A stretch of DNA of 64,000 nt from Ensifer sp. WSM1721 (GCF_000513895.2 NZ_CP165782.1:2418001-2482000); one strand, 5' to 3'; positions 41,085 to 51,318 are shown, counted from the stretch's first letter. A program made the numbers and translations. Notes: generated by a model from the sequence alone, not told the origin.

Positions 41085-42668
41085 CTATTCGATCGACTCA
41101 AGCTCGGCGCGGTGCCGGTAAAGCGCAAGGAATCGCCGGTAGTCCCGGTCGTAGACGCGACGCAGCGCAGGATTCGGAAGCCGTTCCTTTCCGCCCGAGG
41201 ACATCGCGCCACCGGCCCCCGCCAGGTCACGATAGAGATTGCCCGCGACGGCCGCCGTCATTGCCGTGCCGAGCAGGACGGCATCGGGGGTCTCGGGCGC
41301 GACCACGCGGCAGCCCGTGGCGTCACAATAGAGTTCCATCAACAGGGGGTTGCGCACGTGACCACCGGTAACGTGCAGCGTATCGAGCTGATAGCCCGCC
41401 TCCTTCATCATCTCGAGGATATGGCGAATGCCGAGCGCGATCGCGACGCAGGTCCGCCAGTACAGACGGCAGAGACCGTCGAAGGAGGAGTCGAGGGCAA
41501 GGCCGCTGATGACGCCGAGCGCGTGTGGATCGGCAAGCGGCGAACGGTTGCCGTGAAAATCGGGAAGGACATGGAGGCGTTCGGCAAAGTCGACGCCATG
41601 AAGGGCGCGCAGTTCCTGCACGCGGTCGATGATTTGTCTGTGGGTATCGGCCGAAGGAACGAGCCCGCCCCCGTGCACGCGCACGATGTGGTCGAGCAGC
41701 GCTCCCGTCGCCGATTGACCGCCCTCGATTAGCCACAGCCCGGACAGCACCGCCTCGAAATAGGGGCCCCACATGCCGAAGCCCGGCTTCAACTCCTTCG
41801 AGAAGGCGACGATGCAGCTCGATGTTCCCGCGATCAGAGCAAGCTGACGTTCGAGCTTTTCCGGATCGCCCGCAAATCCGCCAAGCACACCAAGCGCGCC
41901 CGCATAGGCGTCAATCAACCCCGGCGCGACCCGGCATTCGGTATCGAGCCCAAGTTCCGCCGCCGCATGAGCCGTCAGGTTCCCGACGGCGCGTTCCACC
42001 GGCAGCGTCTCTTCGGGCAATCCGCCGCGGTCTAGAAGGTCTTCAAGGCCGATGCGCTCGAGATAGTCCTGCTGCCAGCCGCGCTCCTTGTGGGCGAGAT
42101 AGTTCCATTTCGCCGTCAGCGTGCAGCGCGAGCGGGCCGTACTCCCTGTTGTCCGCCAGGACATATAGTCCGCGAGGTCGAAGAAATAGCCCGCCTTCTG
42201 CCATTGCTGCGGAAGGTTCCGCTTCAGCCACATCAGCTTCGGCATTTCCATCTCCGGCGACATCACCCGACCGGAATGGTCGAGCACCGGATGCTGCGTC
42301 GCCGTACAGAAGTCCGCTTCCGCCAAGGCTCTGTGGTCGAGCCAGACGATGGTGTCCCAACGCGCCTCACCCTGGCGATTGACCGAAAGCGGCGCACCGT
42401 CACGGTCGCGCGCGACCAGCGAGCAGGTGGCATCGAAGCCGATCGCCGCAATGCTCGCGGCGGACACTTCGGCCCTCTCGCGCGCCTCCCTCACCGCTGC
42501 GCATACCGCCGCCCAGATGTCTTCGGAATCATGTTCGGCGTGGTTTTCTTCCGGCCGGTTCATCGCGATCGGCCGGTCGGCACGCGCCAGAAGCGTGCCG
42601 CGCCGGTCGAAGACGCCGGCTCGCGCGCTGCCGGTTCCGATATCGACCGCCACGACATGTTCGCGCAT
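41085..42668 (-). CDS. FGGY-family carbohydrate kinase
   Basis: 527 aa from the ATG at 42668. N-terminal VVAVDIGTGSARAGVFDRRG is the FGGY phosphate-binding loop; AIGFDATCSLV and DTIVWLDHRA are typical of the ribulokinase/YDR109C subgroup. The C-terminal LDTLHVTGGHVRNPLLMELYCDATG binds ATP. This subgroup includes D-ribulose kinase-type enzymes. As the last gene of the sorbitol/mannitol operon it probably phosphorylates the ketose formed by the dehydrogenases (fructose or a pentulose). Substrate is inferred. Confidence 0.82.
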   Translation of the reverse strand: MREHVVAVDIGTGSARAGVFDRRGTLLARADRPIAMNRPEENHAEHDSEDIWAAVCAAVREARERAEVSAASIAAIGFDATCSLVARDRDGAPLSVNRQGEARWDTIVWLDHRALAEADFCTATQHPVLDHSGRVMSPEMEMPKLMWLKRNLPQQWQKAGYFFDLADYMSWRTTGSTARSRCTLTAKWNYLAHKERGWQQDYLERIGLEDLLDRGGLPEETLPVERAVGNLTAHAAAELGLDTECRVAPGLIDAYAGALGVLGGFAGDPEKLERQLALIAGTSSCIVAFSKELKPGFGMWGPYFEAVLSGLWLIEGGQSATGALLDHIVRVHGGGLVPSADTHRQIIDRVQELRALHGVDFAERLHVLPDFHGNRSPLADPHALGVISGLALDSSFDGLCRLYWRTCVAIALGIRHILEMMKEAGYQLDTLHVTGGHVRNPLLMELYCDATGCRVVAPETPDAVLLGTAMTAAVAGNLYRDLAGAGGAMSSGGKERLPNPALRRVYDRDYRRFLALYRHRAELESIE

Positions 42669-42751
42669 CAATGGAGTCCCCGTCCCGAGATGGTGTTGAA
42701 TCTTGCGTTCGCCAGGACGGCGCGGCCGGAAGTCGCCTCGTCCCGCTCTCC

Positions 42752-43420
42752 CTATTGCCGGACAAACTGTATCAATTCGCCCATATCGTCAAACAGAGCG
42801 TCGGGATTAAGACTTGCGAGCGCCCGCCGGTGGCGCTCGTTTCGGGCGTGGCTGGCCCCCGCGAAGGCGAAGACGCGCATGCCCGCGGCTTTGGCTGCCT
42901 CGATTCCGGCCGGACTGTCCTCGACAACGATGCAGTCGGACGGCTTATAACCCATCTCAGCGCTCGCATGCAGAAAGAGGTCGGGGGCCGGCTTGCCGCG
43001 CGCCACCATGCTGGCGCTGAAGATATTTGGCTCGAACAGATCGAGGAGTCCCGTCACCGTCAGCGAAAGCCGAATGCGTTCCGGCTGGCTCGATGAAGCG
43101 ACGCAGCAGGCGATATCCAGCCCCTCGACCGCCTGGCGTATGCCGTCAACCGGCCTCAGCTCCTCGCGGAAGCGAGCATAGAGCCGGGTCCGCATGCCTT
43201 CGAGGAAAACTTCGTCGGTTGCAAGGCCGTGTTCGTCGTGCAGGATTGCCGACATGCTCTTCAGGCTACGGCCGAGGAAGCGCTCGCTCGCCTCTTCCGT
43301 CGTCATCGAGACACCGGCGGCATCCAACGCCTCGACGAGCACTTCGAGCGAGATTGGTTCGCTGTCCACCAGCACGCCGTCGCAGTCGAATATCACCAAC
43401 CTGGAGGCGTGCTCCGCCAT
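42752..43420 (-). CDS. HAD-superfamily phosphatase/phosphoglucomutase-like
   Basis: 222 aa. HAD motif I is VIFDCDGVLVDSEPIS (nucleophile Asp and acid Asp), motif II CVASSSQ, motif III with KPAPDLFLHA, motif IV CIVVEDSPAGIEAAKAAG. The cap domain is of the beta-phosphoglucomutase/YniC type. It starts 4 bases after the mtlK stop, so it is part of the polyol operon and may dephosphorylate sugar or polyol phosphates there. Confidence 0.85.
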   Translation of the reverse strand: MAEHASRLVIFDCDGVLVDSEPISLEVLVEALDAAGVSMTTEEASERFLGRSLKSMSAILHDEHGLATDEVFLEGMRTRLYARFREELRPVDGIRQAVEGLDIACCVASSSQPERIRLSLTVTGLLDLFEPNIFSASMVARGKPAPDLFLHASAEMGYKPSDCIVVEDSPAGIEAAKAAGMRVFAFAGASHARNERHRRALASLNPDALFDDMGELIQFVRQ

Positions 43421-43424
43421 CGCG

Positions 43425-44909
43425 CTAATCCCCGAGTTTGCCGTCCAGATAAAGCTGCAGCGTGGCGCGCGTACCCTGTTCCCAAAGAGTTTTCAAGGCA
43501 TGGGCGAAGCGACGGCGGAATAGATCGGATTGCGCGACCTCCCCGAAAATGTCGGAAAGCGCGAGGAAGGCCAACGGATCATCCTTGGCCGCAAGTGCCG
43601 CCGCATGCAGCCGGTCGGCGCTCGCATCGTTGAAGACGATATCCTTGCCGCTGTCGGACTTGCCGGCGAAGTAGCGACACCAGAGCGCCGAGACCAGCGA
43701 TAATCCGGTGACGTCCTCGCCGCGGCGCAGGCGATCGGCCGTCGACGGCAGGATGAATTTCGGCTGCCTGTTCGAACCGTCCTGCGCCAGCCGTGCGATC
43801 GTATCGCCGATCTTCGGATTGGCGAAGCGCGTCTCGATGAGCTTGTAGTAGTCTTTCAGATCCGTATTCGGCACCGGCGGAATGACCGGGATGATCTCGT
43901 CGTGCTCCAGCTTCGCCAGGAAGGCGCGGATCAGCGGCTCCTCCATCGCCTCGTGCACGAAATGAATGTCGAGCAGTGCGGCCGGATAGGCGATCGCCGC
44001 ATGGCCGCCGTTCAGGATGCGGATCTTCATGTGCTCGTAGGGTGCGACATCGGGTACGAACTGCACTCCGACCTCCTCAAGCGCGGGGCGGCCTTGGGGG
44101 AAATTGTCCTCCAGCACCCATTGCTTGAACTCCTCGCAGAAGACCGGCCAGGCGTCGTCGATGCCGTAGTCCGAAGCGACGATGCCGATCTCGCGTGGCC
44201 CCGTCGCCGGCGTGATGCGGTCGACCATGCCGTTCGGAAAGGCGACATTGGCATCGATCCAGTCGGCGAAAGCCGGGTCGGCGAGGCGCGCGAGGCCGGA
44301 AACGGCCGCATGGGTCACCTCGCCATTGCCCGGAATATTGTCGCAGGACATGACGGTGAACGGCGGGAGCCCCCGGGCTCTGCGTTCGGCAAGACCCGCC
44401 AGGATGAGCCCGAAGACTGTCTTCGGTGCAGCCGGGTTCTGCGCATCCTCGACGATCGCCGGATGGGTGGGATTGAACACGCCCGAGGCCGGATCGATGA
44501 AATAGCCGCCTTCGGTGATCGTCAGCGACACGATGCGGATGAACGGGCTTGCGAGCTGGGCAACGATTGCCGGCGTGTCGCCGGGTTTCAGATAGGCAAT
44601 CATCGCGCCGGTGACATGTGCGCCGGTCCGGTTGTTGTCCTGCTCCACCACTGTTGTCAGCAAATCCTGCGCCTCGAGCTTGGCGCGCATGATCTCGTCC
44701 GACGGCAGCACGCCCGCCCCGATGATCGCCCAGTCATGGTCGCGGCCCAGGTTGAAGAGATCGTCGAGATAGACGGCCTGATGCGCGCGATGAAAGTTGC
44801 CGACGCCGAAATGGACGATGCCGGCTCGAAGATCATGCCGATCGTAATTCGGAACGCCGGCCCTGGCCTTGATCGCATCGAGCGTGGCAAGCGAGAGTTT
44901 GGTCGTCAT
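43425..44909 (-). CDS. mtlK: mannitol 2-dehydrogenase
   Basis: 494 aa, the length of long-chain polyol dehydrogenases. GIVHFGVGNFHRAHQAVYLD is the N-terminal nucleotide-binding motif. The catalytic Lys-x5-Asn-x2-His motif is present in MKIRILNGGHAAIAYPAAL. It oxidises mannitol (and arabitol or sorbitol in relatives) to the ketose with NAD+. It lies downstream of smoS in one operon. Confidence 0.9.
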   Translation of the reverse strand: MTTKLSLATLDAIKARAGVPNYDRHDLRAGIVHFGVGNFHRAHQAVYLDDLFNLGRDHDWAIIGAGVLPSDEIMRAKLEAQDLLTTVVEQDNNRTGAHVTGAMIAYLKPGDTPAIVAQLASPFIRIVSLTITEGGYFIDPASGVFNPTHPAIVEDAQNPAAPKTVFGLILAGLAERRARGLPPFTVMSCDNIPGNGEVTHAAVSGLARLADPAFADWIDANVAFPNGMVDRITPATGPREIGIVASDYGIDDAWPVFCEEFKQWVLEDNFPQGRPALEEVGVQFVPDVAPYEHMKIRILNGGHAAIAYPAALLDIHFVHEAMEEPLIRAFLAKLEHDEIIPVIPPVPNTDLKDYYKLIETRFANPKIGDTIARLAQDGSNRQPKFILPSTADRLRRGEDVTGLSLVSALWCRYFAGKSDSGKDIVFNDASADRLHAAALAAKDDPLAFLALSDIFGEVAQSDLFRRRFAHALKTLWEQGTRATLQLYLDGKLGD

Positions 44910-44945
44910 CCTATCGTTCCTTTCGAGAACGTCTTTCGACGTATC

Positions 44946-45719
44946 TCAGCTCATCCATTGGCCGCCGTCGACGTTATAGGTCTGCGCCACGACGTAGTCG
45001 CTTTCCGACGAGGCGAGGAAGATCGCCATGCCGGTCAAATCCGCGGCAGTGCCCATACGGCCATAGGGAACGGCCTCGCCCACGAGCCGCTTCTTTTCGC
45101 CGAGCGGTCGGTTTTCATACTTTGCGAAGAGCGCATCGACGCCTTCCCAGTGCTCACCCTCGACAACGCCGGGAGCGATCGCGTTCACGTTGATGCGGTG
45201 CTTGATGAGGTCGAGCCCGGCCGACTGGGTGAGGCTGATGACCGCCGCCTTGGTGGCGCAGTAAACGGCGACCAGGGCCTCACCCCGCCGGCCCGCTTGG
45301 CTTGCCATGTTGATGATCTTGCCGCCCCGCCCTTGCGCGATCATCTGCTTCGCTGCCGCCTGCAATGTGAACAGCGTGCCGGCGACATTGATCGAGAACA
45401 GTCTCTCGAAACTCTCGCGGGTGATCTCGACGATCGGCGCGAGATCGAAGAGCGCCGCATTGTTGACGAGGATGTCGAGCCCGCCGGCGCGCTGAGTGAC
45501 AGCGGCGATCGCCGCATCGATCGACTCCTGCCGGGTCACGTCCAGCTCGACCGCGTAGGCCGCAGCTCCGATTTCCGCGGCCGTCTGTTTCGCACGCTCG
45601 ATGTTGATGTCGGCTATCGCGACCGTGGCGCCTTCGCGCACATAGGCTTCCGCAAAGGCGCGGCCGATACCCCGCGCCGATCCGGTGATCAGCGCGTTCT
45701 TTCCTTCAAGACGTTTCAT
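44946..45719 (-). CDS. smoS: sorbitol dehydrogenase (SDR family)
   Basis: 257 aa. NAD-binding [19 protein letters not shown] at the N-terminus; NNAAL; catalytic Ser in NMASQ and YCATKAAV (Tyr-x3-Lys). It closely resembles rhizobial/Rhodobacter SmoS, which oxidises D-sorbitol to fructose and galactitol to tagatose. It overlaps smoK by four bases (ATGA). Confidence 0.9.
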   Translation of the reverse strand: MKRLEGKNALITGSARGIGRAFAEAYVREGATVAIADINIERAKQTAAEIGAAAYAVELDVTRQESIDAAIAAVTQRAGGLDILVNNAALFDLAPIVEITRESFERLFSINVAGTLFTLQAAAKQMIAQGRGGKIINMASQAGRRGEALVAVYCATKAAVISLTQSAGLDLIKHRINVNAIAPGVVEGEHWEGVDALFAKYENRPLGEKKRLVGEAVPYGRMGTAADLTGMAIFLASSESDYVVAQTYNVDGGQWMS

Positions 45720-46717
45720 CGAATTGCCATTCCCTTTTCATCAAACCGGTGCAGACGCTGCGGGTCCGGCGTGAGGAAGACCCGATCGCCATGGGTAACG
45801 GCGAAGTCGCCGCTGACGCGCGCCGTCAGTGTGCCGATGCCGTCGGCATTCACGTGCAGGAACGTATCGGAGCCGAGATGCTCTGCCACGCCTACCGTGC
45901 CCTGCCATGTGCCATGGTCTTTCGAAAGCACTAGGTGCTCCGGACGAATGCCGATCGTGTGAGCTTGATGGTTTGCCGCTTGCGCGCCCGAAATGAAGTT
46001 CATCTTCGGCGAGCCGATGAAGCCTGCAACGAAGAGGTTGTCGGGCCTGCGATAGAGCTCAAGCGGCGAGCCAACCTGCTCGATACGGCCGCGGTTCAGG
46101 ACGACGATCTTGTCGGCCATGGTCATGGCCTCCACCTGGTCGTGGGTGACGTAGATCATCGTCGTCTTCAACTGCTGGTGAAGCTGGCTGATCTCGAGCC
46201 GCATGTTTACGCGCAGCGCTGCGTCGAGGTTCGAGAGCGGCTCGTCGAACAGGAAGGCTTCCGGCTGACGTACGATCGCCCGGCCGATCGCCACGCGCTG
46301 GCGCTGGCCGCCCGACAATTGGCGTGGTTTGCGGTCGAGATAGTCGGTAAGGTTCAGCACGCGGGCCGCGTCCTCTACCTTCTTGTCGACCGTCGCCTTG
46401 TCCTCGCCCGCCATCTTCAAGGGAAAGGCGATGTTCGAGCGCACGCTCATATGCGGATAGAGCGCGTAGGACTGGAACACCATCGAAAGACCGCGCTTTG
46501 CCGGCGGCAGCTCTGTGGCATTCCGGCCGTCGATGATGATCTCGCCGTCGCTGACGTCCTCCAGCCCGGCAATCAGCCGTAGAAGCGTGGACTTGCCGCA
46601 GCCGGACGGGCCGACGAAGACGACGAACTCGCCGTCGGTGATATCGAGGTCGATCGACGGGATGACGGCGTGGGCGCCGAAGACCTTCGATACGTTCTTG
46701 AGTGTGATGCTTCCCAT
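45716..46717 (-). CDS. smoK: polyol ABC transporter ATP-binding protein
   Basis: 333 aa, a MalK-type ATPase with C-terminal regulatory (TOBE) domain. Walker A is GPSGCGKST, signature [15 protein letters not shown], Walker [13 protein letters not shown], switch VTHDQVEAM. The TOBE part includes [11 protein letters not shown]. It energises uptake of sorbitol/mannitol through SmoF/SmoG. Confidence 0.9.
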   Translation of the reverse strand: MGSITLKNVSKVFGAHAVIPSIDLDITDGEFVVFVGPSGCGKSTLLRLIAGLEDVSDGEIIIDGRNATELPPAKRGLSMVFQSYALYPHMSVRSNIAFPLKMAGEDKATVDKKVEDAARVLNLTDYLDRKPRQLSGGQRQRVAIGRAIVRQPEAFLFDEPLSNLDAALRVNMRLEISQLHQQLKTTMIYVTHDQVEAMTMADKIVVLNRGRIEQVGSPLELYRRPDNLFVAGFIGSPKMNFISGAQAANHQAHTIGIRPEHLVLSKDHGTWQGTVGVAEHLGSDTFLHVNADGIGTLTARVSGDFAVTHGDRVFLTPDPQRLHRFDEKGMAIR

Positions 46718-46747
46718 GGTCGTATCCTTATTTGAGCCGCGCCGCCC

Positions 46748-47578
46748 TTATTTGACCGCACCGAAAGTGAGGCCGCGTACGAGCTGCTTCTGCGAGAACC
46801 AGCCGAGAATGAGGATGGGGGCGATGGCCATCGTCGAGGCCGCCGACAGCTTCGCGTAGAAGAGGCCCTCCGGGCTCGAATAGGAGGCGATGAAGGCCGT
46901 CAGCGGCGCAGCCTTCGCGGCGCTGAGGTTCAAGGTCCAGAACGCCTCGTTCCACGCGAGGATGATGTTCAGGAGCAGCGTCGAGGCGATGCCGGGGATC
47001 GCCATCGGCGTCAGCACATAGATGATCTCCTTGGCAAGCGAAGCACCATCCATGCGCGCCGCTTCGAGGATCTCACCGGGGATCTCCTTGAAATAGGTGT
47101 AGAGCATCCAGATGATGATCGGCAGGTTGATCAGCGTTAGCACGATCACGAGCCCCGTCCGCGTGTCGAGCAGGCCCCAATTGCGGAACATCAGATACAT
47201 CGGCACCAGCACGCCGACCGGCGGCATCATCTTGGTGGAGAGCATCCACATCAAGACGTCCTTGGTGCGCTTGGTCGGCGCAAAGGCCATGGCCCACGCC
47301 GAGGGAATGGCGATCAGCAGCCCAAGCAGCGTCGAGCCGAAGGAAACGACCACCGAGTTCATGAAGTGCTTCAAGTAGTCGGAGCGGCTCTGCACTTCGG
47401 AATAGTTCTCCGTCGTCCAGTCGAAGAACAGGAAGACCGGCGGCGAGGCGATCGCCTGGGCTTCCGTCTTGAAGCTCGTCAGGAAGGTCCAGAGGATCGG
47501 AAAGAATATCAGGATGGCGATCGTCCAGGCGACGACCGTGGTGATGAGCTTGCGCCCTGTCGAGACGTTACGTGCCAT
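46748..47578 (-). CDS. smoG: polyol ABC transporter permease (MalG type)
   Basis: 276 aa from the ATG at 47578; the open frame further upstream is in smoF. Six helices, with the EAA loop LEAARMDGASLAKEIIYVLTPMAIPG near the C-terminal third. It starts 5 bases after smoF. Confidence 0.88.
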   Translation of the reverse strand: MARNVSTGRKLITTVVAWTIAILIFFPILWTFLTSFKTEAQAIASPPVFLFFDWTTENYSEVQSRSDYLKHFMNSVVVSFGSTLLGLLIAIPSAWAMAFAPTKRTKDVLMWMLSTKMMPPVGVLVPMYLMFRNWGLLDTRTGLVIVLTLINLPIIIWMLYTYFKEIPGEILEAARMDGASLAKEIIYVLTPMAIPGIASTLLLNIILAWNEAFWTLNLSAAKAAPLTAFIASYSSPEGLFYAKLSAASTMAIAPILILGWFSQKQLVRGLTFGAVK

Positions 47579-47583
47579 CGGTA

Positions 47584-48456
47584 TCAGGCCTCCAGAGTCT
47601 TGCCGATCATGCGCATCAGGAAGAATGCGACGATATTGGCGAGGATGACCGCGATGATGCCGCCGGCCGAGGCGCCGCCCACGTCGAACTGCAGGAGAGC
47701 CTGGGCATAGACGAGGAACGTCAGGTTCGTGCTCTGCGTGCCCGGACCGCCATTCGTGGTGACGAGGATTTCCGCGAAGACCGAAAGCAGGAAGATCGTC
47801 TGGATCAGGATGACCACGGTGATCGCGCGCGAAAGGTGCGGCAGGATGAGATAGATGAAGCGGCTCCAGGGACCGGCGCCGTCCATCTGAGCGGCCTCCT
47901 TCTGCTCCTCGTCGAGCGACTGCAACGCCGTCAGCAGGATGAGCGTCGCGAAAGGCAGCCATTGCCAGGCGACGATGAGAATGATCGAGAGGAGCGGCGC
48001 GTTGGCGAGAAAGTCGAAGGGCTGCAGCCCCACGAGCTTGGCGAGCCAGGCGAAGAGCCCGTTCACGGGATTCATGAACATGTTCTTCCAGACGAGCGCC
48101 GCAACGGTCGGCATGATCAGGAAAGGCGCGATGACGAGGATGCGCACGATCCCCTGCCCGAACATCTGCTGGTCGAGCAGAAGCGCCAGACCGATGCCGC
48201 CCGCTACAGTGATGAAGAGCACCCCGAGGACGATCGCGAGCGTGTTGAAGATGGCCTGGAAGAAGGCCGGGTCGGTGAGGAAATAGGTATAGTTCGAAAG
48301 ACCCGCGAACTCCTCCATTCCCGGCATCAGCAAGTTATAGCGCAGGAGAGAGAAGTAGATCGTCAGCGCCAGCGGCACGATCATCCAGGCCAGGAGCAGA
48401 AGCACCGACGGTGCGATCATCAGCCGTGCGGCGGAGCGGGTATGCAAGGTCGCCAT
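47584..48456 (-). CDS. smoF: polyol ABC transporter permease (MalF type)
   Basis: 290 aa with six helices. EAA loop KEAAQMDGAGPWSRFIYLILPHLSRA. The N-terminus ARLMIAPSVLLLLAWMIVPLALTIYFSLLRYNLL is typical of sugar permeases. It follows smoE after a gap of 187 bases. Confidence 0.88.
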   Translation of the reverse strand: MATLHTRSAARLMIAPSVLLLLAWMIVPLALTIYFSLLRYNLLMPGMEEFAGLSNYTYFLTDPAFFQAIFNTLAIVLGVLFITVAGGIGLALLLDQQMFGQGIVRILVIAPFLIMPTVAALVWKNMFMNPVNGLFAWLAKLVGLQPFDFLANAPLLSIILIVAWQWLPFATLILLTALQSLDEEQKEAAQMDGAGPWSRFIYLILPHLSRAITVVILIQTIFLLSVFAEILVTTNGGPGTQSTNLTFLVYAQALLQFDVGGASAGGIIAVILANIVAFFLMRMIGKTLEA

Positions 48457-48643
48457 GGCGTCCCCCGTGTGATGTCAACGCTGTTCCAAGGAAAGGCAAG
48501 CGCCTGGCGCCTGCCGGACGCGTGAAGCATCCGAAAAAGCAGAGCGGGACGGGGGCGGAAGGTGATGTCCCCCTTGCCTCGTCCCGCTCCGAGGTTGCCG
48601 GAGCACCGGCCGTTGCCGGCCGGCACTCCAGCCCTTGGGAGCC

Positions 48644-49954
48644 TCATTTGATGTAGCCGGCCTTGGTCATCTCACGGGTCGTGAGCTGCTGTGCACTGGC
48701 AAGTGCCTGGTCGACGCTCATCTGACCGGCGAGTGCCGCCGAGAACACCTGGCCGACCGCCGTGCCGAGACCCTGAAACTCGGGAATCGCCACGAACTGC
48801 ACGCCGACATAGGGCACCGGCTTCACTGCCGGGTTCTTCGGATCGGCGGCATTGATCGAGTCCAGCGTCATCTTCGCGAACGGTGCCGCCTTCTGGTACT
48901 CCGGGTTCTCATAGAGCGAGGTGCGGGTGCCGGGAGGCACGTTCGCCCAGCCTTCCTTCTCGGCCACGAGCTTCAGATAGTCCTTGCCGGTGGCCCAGGC
49001 GATGAACTTTTGCGCCGCATCCGCCTTCTGGGAACCCGCGGGGATTGCGAGAGTCCAGGCCCAGAGCCAGTTGCCGCGCTTGCCGAGGCCGGTGTCGGGC
49101 GCAAGCGCGAAGCCGACCTTGTCGGCAACCGTCGATTCCTTCGGGTTGGTCACGAAAGAAGCGGCCACCGTCGCATCGATCCACATGCCGCACTTGCCCG
49201 TCTGGAACAGCGACAGGTTTTCGTTGAAGCCGTTGGACGAAGCGCCGGGCGGGCCGGCGTCGTTCATCAGCTTCACGTAGAAGTCGAGCGTGTTCTTCCA
49301 CTCGGGCTGGTCGAATTGCGGCTTCCAGTTCTCGTCGAACCAGCGCGCGCCGAACGCGTTCGCCGTCGCCGTCAGGAAGGCCATGTTCTCGCCCCAGCCG
49401 GCCTTGCCACGCAGGCAGATGCCATAGATTTCATTGTCCTTGTCGGTGATCTTGCGGGCTGCCTCCGCAACGAAATCCCAGGTCGGCGCGTCCGGCATGG
49501 TGAGCCCTGCCTTCTCGAACAGGTCCTTGCGGTACATGACCATCGAGCTCTCGCCATAGAACGGCGCCGCATAAAGCTTGCCGTCGATGGTGAGGCCGCT
49601 GCGGATCGCCGGCAGAAGGTCGTCGACGTCGTACTCCGGGCCGAGCTTGTCGAGCGGCAGGAGCCAGCCCTGCTTCGCCCAGATCGGCACTTCATAGGTG
49701 CCGATCGTCATGATGTCGTACTGCCCGCCCTTGGTCGCGATGTCCGTCGTCACGCGCTGACGCAGCACGTTTTCCTCGAGCGTCACCCATTCGAGCTGAA
49801 TGTCCGGATTTTTTGATGTGAAATCGTCCGTCAGCTTCTGCATGCGGATCATGTCGGCGTTGTTCACGGTCGCGATGATCAGGGTTTCTGCTTGGGCCAG
49901 ACCTGCTAGAGCGACTGCCGAGCACGTGCCCAGCAGGAAAGTTCTCAAATTCAT
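48644..49954 (-). CDS. smoE: polyol ABC transporter, periplasmic binding protein
   Basis: 436 aa. Signal peptide residues 1-22 (RTFLLGTCSAVALAGLAQAE). It is an extracellular binding protein family 1 member: ETLIIATVNNADMIRMQKLTDDFTSKNPDIQLEWVTLEENVLRQRVTTDIATKGGQYDIMTIGTYEVPIWAKQGWLLPLD is typical of SmoE/MtlE. It captures sorbitol/mannitol. It is first of the transport genes and has an inverted repeat just upstream of its promoter region. Confidence 0.9.
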   Translation of the reverse strand: MNLRTFLLGTCSAVALAGLAQAETLIIATVNNADMIRMQKLTDDFTSKNPDIQLEWVTLEENVLRQRVTTDIATKGGQYDIMTIGTYEVPIWAKQGWLLPLDKLGPEYDVDDLLPAIRSGLTIDGKLYAAPFYGESSMVMYRKDLFEKAGLTMPDAPTWDFVAEAARKITDKDNEIYGICLRGKAGWGENMAFLTATANAFGARWFDENWKPQFDQPEWKNTLDFYVKLMNDAGPPGASSNGFNENLSLFQTGKCGMWIDATVAASFVTNPKESTVADKVGFALAPDTGLGKRGNWLWAWTLAIPAGSQKADAAQKFIAWATGKDYLKLVAEKEGWANVPPGTRTSLYENPEYQKAAPFAKMTLDSINAADPKNPAVKPVPYVGVQFVAIPEFQGLGTAVGQVFSAALAGQMSVDQALASAQQLTTREMTKAGYIK

Positions 49955-49990
49955 CGACTTCCTCCCAGAAGAAAAGAGTGAGCATTTGCT

Positions 49991-50004
49991 TTGCTCGTGA
50001 GCAA
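49991..50004. promoter_or_regulatory. palindromic operator upstream of smoE
   Basis: TTGCTC (49991-49996) and GAGCAA (49999-50004) form a perfect inverted repeat with a 2-base centre. The element GTGAGCA occurs twice nearby (49978-49984 and 49997-50003), 19 bases apart. The site lies between smoC and smoE and is a candidate for SmoC binding. Confidence 0.55.
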
Positions 50005-50165
50005 TTACTCACTCGTTGCCGAAAAATGTCAATCCGCAATCGTTGCTGCAACGCAGCGGATGCGCTAACCCGTGGTTTTCACTCGCGATTTTTTGCTTAG
50101 GAAAAGGTCGCCAAAGGCGGCGATCATGCGGGACGCGGCGCTCGTCCGGGTCGGCACGCCGCAAT

Positions 50166-51119
50166 TCAGACGCTCAGGAGGTACTCGGCCGTGGTTTCGT
50201 CGGTGATGAGACCATTGATGATCCGGCCCTTCAAGGCGGCGCGCAGGGCCTCGTATTTGCGGCTGCCCTTGGCGATGCCGATGACCGACGCCCGCTCGCG
50301 GGACGGCAGCGGTACAGAGGCGACGCGCTCATTGATGCTGCCGGCGAGCAGCGTACCGTCGTGGCCGAACATCCAGCCGCAGATCTCGCCGGCCGCACCC
50401 GCCGCCATCAGGCGGGCCATTTCCTCCCGGGCGAGGAAGCCATCCTCGCAGAGCGGCGCGTCCGGCCCGAGCTCGCCGACGCCGACGAAGGCGGCATTGG
50501 CCTGCGCCCCGAGTTCGAGCGCGATTTTCACCAGGCTTTGATTGTGGAGCACTTCCCGCTCCTCGGCCGAGGAGACGAGAACCGGCAAGGGCATCGGAAA
50601 ATGGCGCGCGTTGATCGTGTCGGCCATGCTGAAGATGACATTGTAATAGGCAGCCGAACCATCGAGCCGGATATTGCCGGTAAGCGAGACGATGCGGTGC
50701 TGCGGGCAGTCCATGACCGGTAGCTGGTCGATGGTCGCCTTCAGCGTCCGCCCCGTGCCGATCGCCAGGACGACCGGATCGGGCGATTTCAGCCAGCGCT
50801 CGATTTCTGCCGCACCGGCCTCCGCTATGCCGACTGTCGCCGAGGCCGATCCCGGATCGCTCGGCACGACATCGATGTAGGACAACTCGTACTTGTCCTT
50901 TAGCCGCGCCGCCGTCTCCAGACACGCGGCAATCGGATGGTCGAGGCGCACCTTGATCAGCCGCTCGGCCATGGCCAGAGACACGAGGCGCTGCGCCGAT
51001 TGCCGCGAAATCCCCATGATCGACGCAATCTCGTCCTGCGTCCGGCCGGCAACATAATAGAGCCAGCCAGCGCGGGCAGCATCGTCCAGCCTGTTGTTGC
51101 TTTCCGCCTTGCGTGCCAT
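50166..51119 (-). CDS. smoC: SorC-family regulator of the polyol operon
   Basis: 317 aa. N-terminal helix-turn-helix (YYVAGRTQDEIASIMGISRQSAQRLVSLA, about residues 20-50) is followed by the SorC sugar-binding domain with VLAIGTGRTLKATIDQL and the C-terminal RASVIGIAKGSRKYEALRAALKGRIINGLITDETTAEYLL. Such regulators sense phosphorylated sugars or polyols. It precedes smoE and is the likely controller of the nine-gene unit. Confidence 0.9.
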   Translation of the reverse strand: MARKAESNNRLDDAARAGWLYYVAGRTQDEIASIMGISRQSAQRLVSLAMAERLIKVRLDHPIAACLETAARLKDKYELSYIDVVPSDPGSASATVGIAEAGAAEIERWLKSPDPVVLAIGTGRTLKATIDQLPVMDCPQHRIVSLTGNIRLDGSAAYYNVIFSMADTINARHFPMPLPVLVSSAEEREVLHNQSLVKIALELGAQANAAFVGVGELGPDAPLCEDGFLAREEMARLMAAGAAGEICGWMFGHDGTLLAGSINERVASVPLPSRERASVIGIAKGSRKYEALRAALKGRIINGLITDETTAEYLLSV

Positions 51120-51249
51120 AGATCGCCTCCTTCCCTTTGATTTGCTGCCACTATTTGCCGTGCGCTGTCAAACGAGAGGTGCGATCGAGCGGCGATGCAT
51201 GCGGCAAGAACCGTTTTTCCCGGCATTTACGCTGGATGCGAAAGAAATT

Positions 51250-51286
51250 TTACCGTTTGATAAAAAAATAAAGCGTGTTACCGTTT
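51250..51286 (+). repeat. TTACCGTTT direct repeats upstream of preTA
   Basis: TTACCGTTT occurs at 51250-51258 and 51278-51286, 28 bases apart, within an AT-rich promoter stretch before the preT start at 51319. It may be a regulator site; no known factor is identified. Confidence 0.4.
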
Positions 51287-51318
51287 CCTGATCCTGAGAA
51301 AACATTGGGAGCCAAAAA

